This document shows positions 17,285 to 27,100 of a stretch of DNA of 64,000 nucleotides, piece after piece. Position 1 is the first letter of the stretch. Every line of letters starts with the position of its first letter. The notes beneath the pieces were generated by a model. It made no database searches, was not told the DNA's origin, and worked only from the letters and a program-made list of their open reading frames with translations. The position numbers and the translations under genes are program-made. Source of the DNA: an uncultured Bacteroides sp. (GTDB lineage Bacteria; Bacteroidota; Bacteroidia; Bacteroidales; Bacteroidaceae). Location: assembly GCA_900551445.1 (NCBI GenBank), contig URWA01000011.1:27151-91150 (forward strand), in the 5' to 3' direction.

Positions 17285-18439
17285 TTAGAAAGCTTTATGG
17301 TAAAGCGCTTCAATTTCTTCTACTGAAGTCGGACGCGGGTTACCTCCGGTGCAAACATCATTGAACGCATCGATGGCCAACTGATGCAAATCGCCTTCTT
17401 TCACCCCGATTTCATGCAACTTCTGCGGAATACCGATGCTCAGCGACAGCTGACGGACGGCTTCCACCGCAGCCTTTACCCCTTCGGCTTCGCTCATACC
17501 CGTAGTATCCACACCCATAGCCTTGGCAATATCCAAATACTTAGGTGCAGCCGGAGATGCTGCATTGTATTCCATGACATACGGCAACAGCAACGCATTG
17601 GCTACTCCATGCGGGGTATCATAGTGTGCACCCAACGGATGAGCCATAGAGTGAACGATTCCCAGTCCCACGTTACTGAATCCCATACCGGCGATGTACT
17701 GTGCCTGTGACATGGCCTCACGAGCCACCGGATCACTGCCATTGTCTACAGCAGCTTTCAGGTGCTTGGCAATCATATCAATGGCCTTCAGTTCGAACAT
17801 GTCCGACATTACCCAAGCTCCCGGAGTGATGTAACTTTCAATGGCATGTGTCAAGGCGTCCATACCTGTTGCAGCAGTCAGTCCCTTCGGCATGGAATAC
17901 ATCAGTTCCGGATCGACAATTGCTACCGACGGAATATCGTTCGGGTCTACACATACCATCTTCTTGGTAGCTGCCTCATCGATAATCACATAGTTGATGG
18001 TTACCTCGGCGGCTGTTCCGGCGGTGGTAGGAAGAGCGAACGTCGGCACTGCCTTATGACGGGTATTTGCAACTCCTTCCAGTGAACGCACATCGGCAAA
18101 TTCCGGATTGTTCACCACGATACCGATACCTTTGGCCGTATCAATGGAAGAACCTCCACCCAGTGCGACAATAAAATCTGCTCCGGAAGCCTTGAAGGCA
18201 TCTACACCATGCTGCACATTGGCAATGGTCGGATTGGCTTTTACATCACTGTATATTTCGTAAGGGATACCTGCCTTTTCGAATACCTCAACCACCTTGT
18301 CGGCTACATGGAAACGAATCAGGTCCTTGTCTGTTACAAAAAAAGCTTTCTTGAAACCTCTGCGACCGGCTTCCGTGGCAATTGCCTCGCGACATCCGGC
18401 TCCAAAGTAAGAGGTCTCGTTCAAAATCATTCTGTACAT
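17285..18439 (-). CDS. fucO: Lactaldehyde reductase (L-1,2-propanediol oxidoreductase)
   Basis: 384-residue Fe-dependent group III alcohol dehydrogenase; reduces L-lactaldehyde from rhamnulose-1-phosphate cleavage to L-1,2-propanediol, regenerating NAD+. Seen: cofactor motif GGGSSIDTAKG (94-104) and the four iron ligands Asp194, His198, His263, His277 (MDALTHAIESY, IVHSMAHPLGAHYDTPHG), at the same positions as E. coli FucO within a few residues. Last gene of the five-gene rhamnose operon, 30 bases after the aldolase, corresponding to rhaO of the B. thetaiotaomicron rhaKIPAO operon. Confidence 0.93.
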   Translation of the reverse strand: MYRMILNETSYFGAGCREAIATEAGRRGFKKAFFVTDKDLIRFHVADKVVEVFEKAGIPYEIYSDVKANPTIANVQHGVDAFKASGADFIVALGGGSSIDTAKGIGIVVNNPEFADVRSLEGVANTRHKAVPTFALPTTAGTAAEVTINYVIIDEAATKKMVCVDPNDIPSVAIVDPELMYSMPKGLTAATGMDALTHAIESYITPGAWVMSDMFELKAIDMIAKHLKAAVDNGSDPVAREAMSQAQYIAGMGFSNVGLGIVHSMAHPLGAHYDTPHGVANALLLPYVMEYNAASPAAPKYLDIAKAMGVDTTGMSEAEGVKAAVEAVRQLSLSIGIPQKLHEIGVKEGDLHQLAIDAFNDVCTGGNPRPTSVEEIEALYHKAF

Positions 18440-18469
18440 AATTTCATGGTTTAAAAGGTTAATATACTG

Positions 18470-19282
18470 TTATTTCGGAAGATGGAATACGTCCGTCAGT
18501 TCCTGCATCTGTTCCTTGGTCATTCCGTCAGGTTCGAATCCCATGCAACGGGCATTGATGTAAATCTGAGCCGCTTTCGTCAACACGTCAATCTGGTCGA
18601 AAGCATCCATCACATCCGTACCTACGGCAAATACTCCGTGTTTTTCCCACATCACCACATCATAGTCGTCCAGTTCCTTCAACGTGGCATCGGCCAGTTC
18701 TACCGAGCTCGGCATCTGATAAGGCACAATACCCAGTCCACGCGGGCAGAACGCCTTCGTTTCCGGAATCATGCTCCACAACAAATTGGTCAGCACGTCT
18801 TTTTCCAGGAACTTTTTCGTATGGCTCATAGCCACCAGTTCAATAGGATGTGTGTGTACAGTCGCTTTTTTCTGACCACCTTCCGCAATCAGTGTATTGT
18901 GTACCGTCAGGTGAGAAGCCACTTCAGAGGTCGGTACCACCGGCTGGTCGGCAATAATCACATAACTGGCGCAGTCATCACAGATACGAATGACTGAACC
19001 GTTTTCCATCGGCCAGCGGGCCAGGTCACGCATACGTTTCTGAGTACCCTTGCAGAAGAAATAACAGCCTTTCAAATGCGGCAACACTGCCCCAATGGAT
19101 TTCGGCTCACTGATAGCCGGCATCTGGCGGATTTCATCGTCAACAAACTCCGTCACATTAATCGTGATATTTCCCCCGTTACGTTCGGCCCATCCTTTTT
19201 GCCACAAATATCCGGCAACTTCGGCCACTTTATTGATTTCGCGGGCCAAGCCCGGGCGTCCTTCAAGAATTGATTTCATCAT
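18470..19282 (-). CDS. rhaD: Rhamnulose-1-phosphate aldolase
   Basis: 270-residue zinc class II aldolase that splits L-rhamnulose-1-phosphate into DHAP and L-lactaldehyde. Zinc ligands are visible as THTHPIELV (His143, His145) and EKHGVFAVG (His215), with Glu120 as probable catalytic acid/base. WAERNGGNITI near the N-terminus binds phosphate. Two ATG codons in a row (19282, 19279). Called rhaA in the B. thetaiotaomicron operon nomenclature. Follows the permease by 23 bases. Confidence 0.93.
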   Translation of the reverse strand: MMKSILEGRPGLAREINKVAEVAGYLWQKGWAERNGGNITINVTEFVDDEIRQMPAISEPKSIGAVLPHLKGCYFFCKGTQKRMRDLARWPMENGSVIRICDDCASYVIIADQPVVPTSEVASHLTVHNTLIAEGGQKKATVHTHPIELVAMSHTKKFLEKDVLTNLLWSMIPETKAFCPRGLGIVPYQMPSSVELADATLKELDDYDVVMWEKHGVFAVGTDVMDAFDQIDVLTKAAQIYINARCMGFEPDGMTKEQMQELTDVFHLPK

Positions 19283-19305
19283 ATTAAGTATTTAAGTTTA
19301 ATGCT

Positions 19306-20316
19306 TTATTTCAATAACTGTGGAAGGAAAGAAGACACAATCAGTACCACCAGTCCCAAGACCAATACCCAGATGGTCTTGGAAGAACATCCTTTCCATT
19401 CCTTTAAAATAATTCCCCATACGTTTGAGAATGTCACGTTCAGTGACATCAAAATACACCAGGAGAATGTCAGCAATACCGGCGAAGCCATCAGGAATCC
19501 TTTTCCCAGGCTCAGTCCGAAGAACTGACTGTACCACAACACACCTGCCAGCGCACAGAACAGCAGGTTGTTCACATACAAGGAGGTTTTTCCATAATCA
19601 TCCCATGTCTTGTTCTTCGCATTCTGATAGAAACAATACACCATGTTGGTCAGGAAACCTCCGGCAGTCACCATGAAAGTCGCCGGTAACGTCTTGTACA
19701 CCTCTGCACTTTCCGGGAAGCACAAGCTCTGTCCGAATCCCAGCCCGATGCTGAAACAAGCACTCATGAAACCGGCCAGTAAAGCTACAAAAATTCCTTT
19801 AGTAAAATTGAAATCTTTCACCGCTTTTTTCTTTTCTTCCTCACTCAGACTGGCAGATTTCATATTTCCGGCATATCCGATGATACCGATACCCAGCAAG
19901 GTCACTATCACCCCGACAATGACCGGCAGGGTAAGTTCCTCTGTATGACCTGTGAAGACAGGAGTCAGAATCGTACCCAATCCCGCACACGTACCCAATG
20001 AAATAGACTGTCCCAGGGCTACCCCCAAATAACGCATACTCAACCCGAAAGTCAAGCCTCCCACTCCCCAAAGTACGCCGAAAAACATCGCCCACAGCGT
20101 GTCGGCAGGATGAGCCGCATAAACTTCAAAAAGGCTGTGTCCGTCCGGAACAGCCAGCAATGCTCCCAGAAAAGGGAATATAAGCCAGGCAAACACGCCC
20201 TGCACAATCCAGTACGATTCCCAGCTCCAGTTTTTTATTTTATTGATCGGCACATAACAGCTCGACTGGCAGAATGCACCGATGGCAATAATCAACAATC
20301 CGATAACGATTTCCAT
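19306..20316 (-). CDS. rhaT: L-rhamnose/proton symporter
   Basis: 336-residue inner-membrane transporter of the drug/metabolite superfamily with ten predicted membrane segments, bringing L-rhamnose in with protons. N-terminal MEIVIGLLIIAIGAFCQSSCYVPINKIKNWSWE and the glycine-rich LGVALGQSISLGTCAGLGTILTP region are typical of RhaT. Position between isomerase and aldolase genes supports the call; this is rhaP of B. thetaiotaomicron. The 62-base gap to the isomerase gene is the widest in the operon and shows no hairpin. Confidence 0.92.
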   Translation of the reverse strand: MEIVIGLLIIAIGAFCQSSCYVPINKIKNWSWESYWIVQGVFAWLIFPFLGALLAVPDGHSLFEVYAAHPADTLWAMFFGVLWGVGGLTFGLSMRYLGVALGQSISLGTCAGLGTILTPVFTGHTEELTLPVIVGVIVTLLGIGIIGYAGNMKSASLSEEEKKKAVKDFNFTKGIFVALLAGFMSACFSIGLGFGQSLCFPESAEVYKTLPATFMVTAGGFLTNMVYCFYQNAKNKTWDDYGKTSLYVNNLLFCALAGVLWYSQFFGLSLGKGFLMASPVLLTFSWCILMSLNVTFSNVWGIILKEWKGCSSKTIWVLVLGLVVLIVSSFLPQLLK

Positions 20317-20378
20317 AGCTTCTCAATTAAGCAGACCGGATGACGGAGATAAACCCTCCCCGCCTCCGGTCTGTAAGA

Positions 20379-21632
20379 TTAATTTCTCTTGGAAGTAACT
20401 TCTGCTTCGTATTTTTCAACCTCGGCAATGTATTCTTCGCCTACCGGTACATTGTTCTTCAGGCAGAACATATCCCATACGGCTCCCCAAGGCAATGACT
20501 TACATTCTTCCAACAAAGCCAGACGCTGGAAACCACGGTCGGTTTCTTCGTAATCACGCAGCGTAGTCAACGGTTCGAGCAGGGCCTGCAACAGACACTT
20601 CTGCGTAGCACGCATACCGATTACATACGCACCAATACGGTTGATGGAAGCATCGAAATAGTCCAAACCGATATGTACACGGTTCAAAGCATCGCAACGG
20701 ACGATTTCCTTGCACAAGTCAAGTGTATCGTCGTTCATGATGGTTACATGGTCGGAATCCCAACGAACCGGACGGCTGACGTGCAACATCAGTTCCGGCA
20801 CATACAGCAACAAAGAAGAAACCTTGTCGGCCACGCTTTCCGTCGGATGGAAGTGACCGGTATCCAATGTAATCAGTTTCTGATGCTGTACTCCATAACC
20901 GATATAGAAATCATTGGAACCTACCGTATAACTTTCCAGACCGATACCGAATACCTTTGATTCGATGCAGTCTTTCATGTGGTCGTAAGACTGTGCAAAA
21001 ATCTGATCCAGAGAATCCTTCAGCAATGCACGGTACTTCATGCGGTTTACCGTGATGTCCTTGCTTCCATCATGTACCCACAAGTTCATGATACACGGAT
21101 CGTTCTGACGCTTACCCATTTCTTCTGCAATGGCACGGCAGCGTTTAGTATGTTCAATCCAGAAATCACGGATACTCTTGTCCGGATTAGCCAAAGACAA
21201 GTTGCCTGATTTCGGATGAGAGAAGGAAGTAGAGTTGAAATCCAATTTCATGCCGTGCTCTTTCGACCACTGCATCCATCCTTCAAAATGCTTTACTTCT
21301 ACCTGGTCACGGTCTACAAACTGGCCGCCAAATTCTCCGTAAATTTCGTGCAAGTTCAAACGATGCTTGCCCGGTACCAAGGAAGCGGCTTTCAGAATAT
21401 CCGCACGCAGTTCTTCAATATTACGAGCCTTTCCCGGATAGTTTCCAGTCGCCTGAATTCCCCCGGTCAAGGAGCCTTGTGATTCAAAACCCGTCACGTC
21501 GTCTGCCTGCCAGCAGTGCATGGACAGGGGAACCGACTGCAAAGTGTTCATTACGGCATCTGTATCGATACCCAATTTGGCATAGCGTTCTTTCGCTACT
21601 TCATACGCATTGATAATCAGTTGTTCTTTCAT
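20379..21632 (-). CDS. rhaA: L-rhamnose isomerase
   Basis: 417-residue Mn2+-dependent enzyme converting L-rhamnose to L-rhamnulose in the cytosol. Seen: PLSMHCWQADDVTGFE near the N-terminus, NLHEIYGEF, LDFNSTSFSHPKSG, NLWVHDGSKD, LITLDTGHFHPTESVADK and VRWDSDHVTI, which contain the metal-binding Glu, Asp and His residues of the xylose-isomerase-like barrel. Named rhaI in the B. thetaiotaomicron operon. Five bases separate it from the kinase gene. Confidence 0.95.
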   Translation of the reverse strand: MKEQLIINAYEVAKERYAKLGIDTDAVMNTLQSVPLSMHCWQADDVTGFESQGSLTGGIQATGNYPGKARNIEELRADILKAASLVPGKHRLNLHEIYGEFGGQFVDRDQVEVKHFEGWMQWSKEHGMKLDFNSTSFSHPKSGNLSLANPDKSIRDFWIEHTKRCRAIAEEMGKRQNDPCIMNLWVHDGSKDITVNRMKYRALLKDSLDQIFAQSYDHMKDCIESKVFGIGLESYTVGSNDFYIGYGVQHQKLITLDTGHFHPTESVADKVSSLLLYVPELMLHVSRPVRWDSDHVTIMNDDTLDLCKEIVRCDALNRVHIGLDYFDASINRIGAYVIGMRATQKCLLQALLEPLTTLRDYEETDRGFQRLALLEECKSLPWGAVWDMFCLKNNVPVGEEYIAEVEKYEAEVTSKRN

Positions 21633-21637
21633 GGTAG

Positions 21638-23116
21638 TTATTTTTTAATGATTGATTTATATTTCTGATAAGCCTCGTTCCACACCGCTGCATCAGCAGG
21701 TGAAAAATATTCAGGCTGTACATTGGCTGAAATCACATTCCGCATCTCCTGCAAAGAGTTTACCACCCCGGCTGCCTTTGCCTGAAGCATGATGTTGCCG
21801 ATGGAAGAAGCCTCACTCGGTCCAGCCACCACCGGCAAGCCGATGGCATTGGAAGTGAACTGGTTCAACAGCTTGTTGCGTGAACCGCCTCCAATGATGT
21901 GCAGTTTTTCAATCGGATTGACCGACAGTTCACGGAACACGTCGAGCACCTCCCGGTATTTCAGTGCCAGACTCTCAAAGATGACACGGATGAATTCACC
22001 ATGTGTCTGCGGAACCGCTTGTCCGGTACGGGCGCAATATTCACAGATGGCCTTCGGCATATCCTGCGGATTGGTGAATCCCGGATCATCCGGGTCAATA
22101 AAACACACAAACGGACGGGCAGCCTGAGCCAGCTCCACCATCTGCGGATACGTATAATCCGTTCCTTCCTTATGCCATTTCTTCAGGCACTGTTCCACAA
22201 TCCACATTCCCGTGATATTCTTCAACAGGCGAATGGTACCGTCCACTCCACCTTCATTCGTAATATTATAGTGTGAGGTCTTTTCGTTTACTACCGGACC
22301 CTCTGTTTCAATTCCCATCAGCGACCAGGTACCCGAACTCAAGTAAGCAAAATTCTTGTCAGCCGCAGGAATAGCCGCCACTGCCGAAGCCGTGTCATGT
22401 CCGGCTACAGCAATTACCGGAACCGCTTCAATCTGCAGTTCTTCGCACAAATCCTTGGTAAGCATCCCTACTTTCGCCCCCGGTTCCACCATTCCGGCAA
22501 ACAATGACTTGCTTACTCCCAGCACATCCAGCAGACTCTCGTCCAACTGACGTGTTTCAGGATTCAACAACTGGGAAGTAGAAGCGATGGTATATTCCGT
22601 CACCATGTTCCCGGTCAGCAGATACGAAAGCGCATCCGGCATGAAAAGCAGCCGATGGGCATGTGTCAAGCCGAAGTCCTTCCGCTGTTTCAACGTGTAC
22701 AGTTGGAAAATACTATTGAAATCCATGTGCTGGATACCTGTCTTCGCATACAACTCATCTGCCGGCATCACCTTTTCAAAGAATTCTTCCTTTTTACCGA
22801 TAGTCTGCGGGTCACGATAGGCATAGGGCAATCCGATGAGGGCCCCTTCTTCATTGACAAATGCAAAATCCACTCCCCAGGTATCAATACCGATAGAAGT
22901 GACAGGCACTTTCTTCTGCGCCACGGCAGCCAGTCCTTTTTTCAGGTTCTCATACAAAGAAAAAATATTCCAGTAAAAATGTCCGTTGAGCTGAAGCATC
23001 TGATTCGGAAAACGAGTCACCTCTTCCAGTGTCAGTTTATCACCAGTCAGTGTGCCCAGGATGGTCCGACCGCTGGTCGCTCCTAAATCAAACGCAATAA
23101 AATAGTTGGAATTCAT
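21638..23116 (-). CDS. rhaB: Rhamnulokinase
   Basis: 492-residue FGGY-family sugar kinase phosphorylating L-rhamnulose. Seen: FDLGATSGRTILG (ATP-binding phosphate 1 motif, about 8-20), SIGIDTWGVDFAFVNEEG (substrate region), GHDTASAVAAIP, YLSSGTWSLMGIE, and the phosphate 2/adenosine region IIGGGSRNKLLNQFTSNA. First gene of the operon (rhaK in B. thetaiotaomicron), with a TACTTTTG box on the minus strand at 23154-23147, giving a leader of about 25 bases. Divergent from the AraC regulator. Confidence 0.94.
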   Translation of the reverse strand: MNSNYFIAFDLGATSGRTILGTLTGDKLTLEEVTRFPNQMLQLNGHFYWNIFSLYENLKKGLAAVAQKKVPVTSIGIDTWGVDFAFVNEEGALIGLPYAYRDPQTIGKKEEFFEKVMPADELYAKTGIQHMDFNSIFQLYTLKQRKDFGLTHAHRLLFMPDALSYLLTGNMVTEYTIASTSQLLNPETRQLDESLLDVLGVSKSLFAGMVEPGAKVGMLTKDLCEELQIEAVPVIAVAGHDTASAVAAIPAADKNFAYLSSGTWSLMGIETEGPVVNEKTSHYNITNEGGVDGTIRLLKNITGMWIVEQCLKKWHKEGTDYTYPQMVELAQAARPFVCFIDPDDPGFTNPQDMPKAICEYCARTGQAVPQTHGEFIRVIFESLALKYREVLDVFRELSVNPIEKLHIIGGGSRNKLLNQFTSNAIGLPVVAGPSEASSIGNIMLQAKAAGVVNSLQEMRNVISANVQPEYFSPADAAVWNEAYQKYKSIIKK

Positions 23117-23278
23117 GCTAAAAGTTTATTTGGTTAACTACTGTGGCAAAAGTAAAAAGAAAAAACTTTCTTCCAGCAGAAGAAATGACTTTAAAATATA
23201 AGTTTTTGATTTTTCCCTTTCGCCAAGCTTCGAGAGTTTGAGCGAGATTTTTTATCTTTGCACAGAAAGGGAGAAAAA
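23117..23278. promoter_or_regulatory. Divergent control region of rha operon and AraC regulator
   Basis: Contains a TACTTTTG box on the minus strand (23154-23147) for the kinase gene and a TATCTTTG box on the plus strand (23253-23260) for the regulator. Between them about 95 bp is AT-rich and has room for AraC-type half-sites; I see no convincing repeat pair by eye. Neither promoter has a good TTG at -33, as expected for activated promoters. Confidence 0.65.
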
Positions 23279-24172
23279 ATGGAAAAACACAGCGTAAACT
23301 ATAAATACCTGGTACGAAGCCCACGAGACATTGACTGGGGTATCACAGTGAATACGGTAGGATCGGAACCCGTTCCTCCCAACTACTCCATCTATCCTCC
23401 CCATACCGGACACCCTGATGCATTTTACTTCACTCCCTCGCGCGGACGAGTGCTCGACAGCTATCAGCTGCTCTATATCACCCGGGGAAAAGGTTACTTC
23501 TATCCCACCCCCGATACATCGATAGAAATCAAGGAAGGCGATATCCTGATTCTCCAGCCTCACGTATGGCACAGCTATTTTCCTGACAAGAAAACCGGCT
23601 GGCAGGAATACTGGATTGGCTTTCAGGGAGTCAATATGGACAGCCGGTTCCAGAATAATTTTTTTGCCAAAGACCAGATTGTGTACCACATCGGTGTGCA
23701 AGACAGCATTGTCCAGCTCTACGAACAAGCCATCCATGTGGCCATGGAAGAAAAATCAGCCTGCCAGCAGTACCTGGCTGGCATTGCCAACCTCATTCTG
23801 GGAATGACCATGTATTATTCCCAGAACTATGAGTTCGACAATAAAGCCACCGAACAAATCGGCAAGGCCAAGGTCTTCATCCGCGAGAACCTGTTGAAAG
23901 GCATCGGCCCGGAAGAAGTGGCCGACTCCCTGCACATGAGCTATTCGTGGTTCCGCAAACTGTTCAAGGAATACACCGGACTCTCTCCGGCACACTACAT
24001 CCAAGAGCTGAAAATCCAGCAGGCCAAAGATTTGCTGGCTACCACCCAGCGGACCACCAAAGAAATTGCTTACTACCTGAACTTTGACGATATCCCCTAC
24101 TTTACCAAGGTCTTCAAGAAATACACGGGATACACCCCGCAAACCTACCGGCAGAAATTCGGAAGAGGATAA
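23279..24172 (+). CDS. rhaR: AraC-family activator of L-rhamnose catabolism
   Basis: 297 residues. The ATG at 23279 (MEKHSVNYKY) is used because the alternative in-frame start at 23258 lies inside the -7 box. The N-terminal cupin sensor domain (RGKGYFYPTPDTSIEIKEGD, LILQPHVWHSYFP; about 65-115) is the probable sugar-binding part. Two C-terminal helix-turn-helix motifs (about 195-297) contain VADSLHMSYSWFRKLFKEYTGLSPAHYIQ and IAYYLNFDDIPYFTKVFKKYTGYTPQTYR. Divergent from the rha operon, as RhaR is in B. thetaiotaomicron, where it activates in response to rhamnose. It converges with the GH78 gene, 8 bases apart. Confidence 0.9.
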   Translation: MEKHSVNYKYLVRSPRDIDWGITVNTVGSEPVPPNYSIYPPHTGHPDAFYFTPSRGRVLDSYQLLYITRGKGYFYPTPDTSIEIKEGDILILQPHVWHSYFPDKKTGWQEYWIGFQGVNMDSRFQNNFFAKDQIVYHIGVQDSIVQLYEQAIHVAMEEKSACQQYLAGIANLILGMTMYYSQNYEFDNKATEQIGKAKVFIRENLLKGIGPEEVADSLHMSYSWFRKLFKEYTGLSPAHYIQELKIQQAKDLLATTQRTTKEIAYYLNFDDIPYFTKVFKKYTGYTPQTYRQKFGRG

Positions 24173-24180
24173 AAAGCTTC

Positions 24181-27100
24181 TCATTTCACGACAAAATGAT
24201 AGGTACCCGACCCCAGCTCTATCCGAAGCATGCCTTCCTGAGTCATCACTTTCTTCACGCCATTTTTTCCCGCCTGCAGGACACGACCATCTTCCGTCAC
24301 CTTGTCCGCCGAAGCAGCCGGCAAATAAAGTGTGGCACTCGTATTGGCCGGGACAGTGAATGAATACCTCACTTCCCCGTCTTTTACTTCCCAGGCACTT
24401 TCTATCCGACCGTACAAGGAATCATAATGCCCGCGGGCAAACGTCATCTGTCCGGTCGGGTCCACCCGTGGAGACAGCACAAAATGCTTGAATCCCGGAT
24501 GATTCTCATCCCGCATGATTCCCAGTGAATAGGCATACATCCAGGCCCCTACGGCCCCGAACGAATAATGATTGAACGAGTTCATCCGGTTGTTTTCCCC
24601 AAATCCGTCCAAATGAGTATAAGAATTCAGCCGCTCCCAGATGGTCGTAGCCCCTTGTTCCACAGAATAAAGCCACGAAGGATAGGTGGTCTGCTGCAAC
24701 AACTTGTAGGCCACGTCGTCGTAGCCATTGTCCGAAAGTGCCTTGCTAATCCAGGAGGTCCCGATGAATCCCGTCATCAGAGAATAAGCCGGATAAGTCT
24801 TTCCGTCGTCACCCACATTTTCCCGCTGAACCGTTTGGGAAAGACGAGCTACAAACTCTTCCCGAAGCTCCGGCGGAACAAGACCGAACGCCAGCGGAAG
24901 CACGTACGAAGTCTGTATGTCTATCGGTTTCCCTTTTTCAGGCCCGTCGGCCCCGGAAGAAATCGTCCGGGCCGTCGCTTTATCCACATACGTACGCAGG
25001 AAGAAATCCTTCCGCTTCCGATACAAATCCGCATACCTCCGTGCCTCACTTTCCTTGCCCAATAGCTTGGACACTTTCACCATGATGTCCAAGTCGTACA
25101 AGAAATAAGCCTCCCACATCAGTGTCTTGTCGTTCTTGTTGTCCTCCGGCCCCAGCCAGTCGCCCAGATTTCCCCACACCTTCTCCTGCTCCAAGATACC
25201 CATTTCCGGGTTGATGGTCTTTGCCAGTATATAATCAATGTAACGGCCCATCGCCGCATAATGTTCCGCCAGCAAGCTCTTGTCGCCATACTGCTGGTAC
25301 ACTTCCCAAGGCACCGTGATGCCCGCGCTACCCCACAACAGGCCCCCAAAGCCTACCCCCAGCGGAGCCACCTCGGGGAAACGTCCGTCTTCCCGCTGCA
25401 CATCGCGCATGGCCTGCAAATAACGGCGAAGGAATTGCGGCACATCGGCCAGATAAGTCGCCGTCCGGGAGAAGACCGAGATATCTCCCGCCCAACCCAG
25501 GCGTTCGTTCCGCTGCGGACAGTCGGTCGGGATGGAGAAGAAATTGGCATAGGTAGACCACACGATGTTGTGCCACAGCTGATTCACTTTCTCGTTCGAG
25601 GTTTCATACTGAGAAGCAAGCCTGTCAATCGAGCTCAGCACCGTACCCTTCACACTTTCCAAAGGCAAGGCCTTGTCAATGCCCGTAATCTCGACATAGC
25701 GATAGCCATGATAAGTGAACCGCGGCGCAATCGTTTCCTCCCCTCCCTTGGTGATATATTTGTCCTGTGTCATTGCCGCACGAATATTCTCGAGCATAAT
25801 CATTCCCTCGTTACCGGCATAACGCGGCAAGTCCGGATATTTCACTTCGGCATAACGGAGATTGATTTCCCGGCCCGCTTCCATTCCGTGGAGCGTGATT
25901 TCAGGCACTCCCACCATGTTCTGCCCCATGTCGTACACGAAGATACCCGGCCGTACTTCTTCCACCGACCGCGCCTTCAGTTGCTGAATGGCCCGTACCG
26001 TCTGGCCATACTGGGCCTTCAGGTGAAAAGCTGAATAATCGTTCACTTTCGGCACGTTTCCTCCTCCCACCTGACTGACATGATTTTCCAGCGTCACTTC
26101 CACTGCCGGCTTCCACGCCGCATCCTCGTAACCCGGGCAAGACCATCCGGCGATTGCCTGTTCCTTCCGGGCATCATAGACTTCTCCCTGAAAGAAACTG
26201 CCATACACCACCGGTCCCTGGTTGAAATACTTCCATGTGTCCGGCGAAGTGACCACCGTCTGCTGCTGTTCATCCTCGTACGTCACTACCAGCTGGGCCA
26301 GCAACGACTGACGGTCGCCGAAGAAGTTCCAGTTTTCTCCGGCATAAGTGGCACCTCCGCTCCACCAGCCTTCGGCCAGCACCGCACCCAGTGCATTTTT
26401 TCCGGCCCGTACCAGCTGCGTCACGTCGTACACCTGATACAGGTGTGTTTTATTATACTGTGTCACGCCCGGATTGAAATAATCCTTTCCTACCCGCTGC
26501 CCGTTGAGATACATCTCATAAATACCGCGGGAGGTGACATACAGCCGTGCTTTCCTGATTTTATTCGCAACGGTCGCAAATTCCGTACGCAACATCGGCA
26601 TGGAATTGCGGCTCGGGTCTTGCACATACCATTTTCTCCCCCCTTTCAATCGGGACGCATCCAGTGTCACGGAAGTCAGTCGGTTTTCCGGACTCCGGAA
26701 ATTACGGATATCCGTCTTCACACCCGAGAAGGCCTTTACATCCTCCAAGGCAAAGCCCACCTCACCCACTACGGGAAAGGCAATGAAATCGCCTCCCTGC
26801 CCCAAGGGATTCACATTCACTTCCCCCAGCCGAGTTTCTCCTTTTTTCAAGACCGTGAAACCCAAATTGGAATATAAAGAAAAAGTATGCGCCTGATACT
26901 GGTTCCCGACATTCAACACGTCATTCGGTATCAAAAAAGACTTCAACGGTACGGAAGGCTTGTCATCGGGCTGATAACCTGCACGATAAAGATGTATCCA
27001 TGCGTTTCCGCCTCCTTTCAGCGGCGTCAAGTCGAACTCCACCCTGATGTAAGAAGCATCCTTCCCGTTGGCAAGGTGATACAGGTTCTTGTTCGCATCC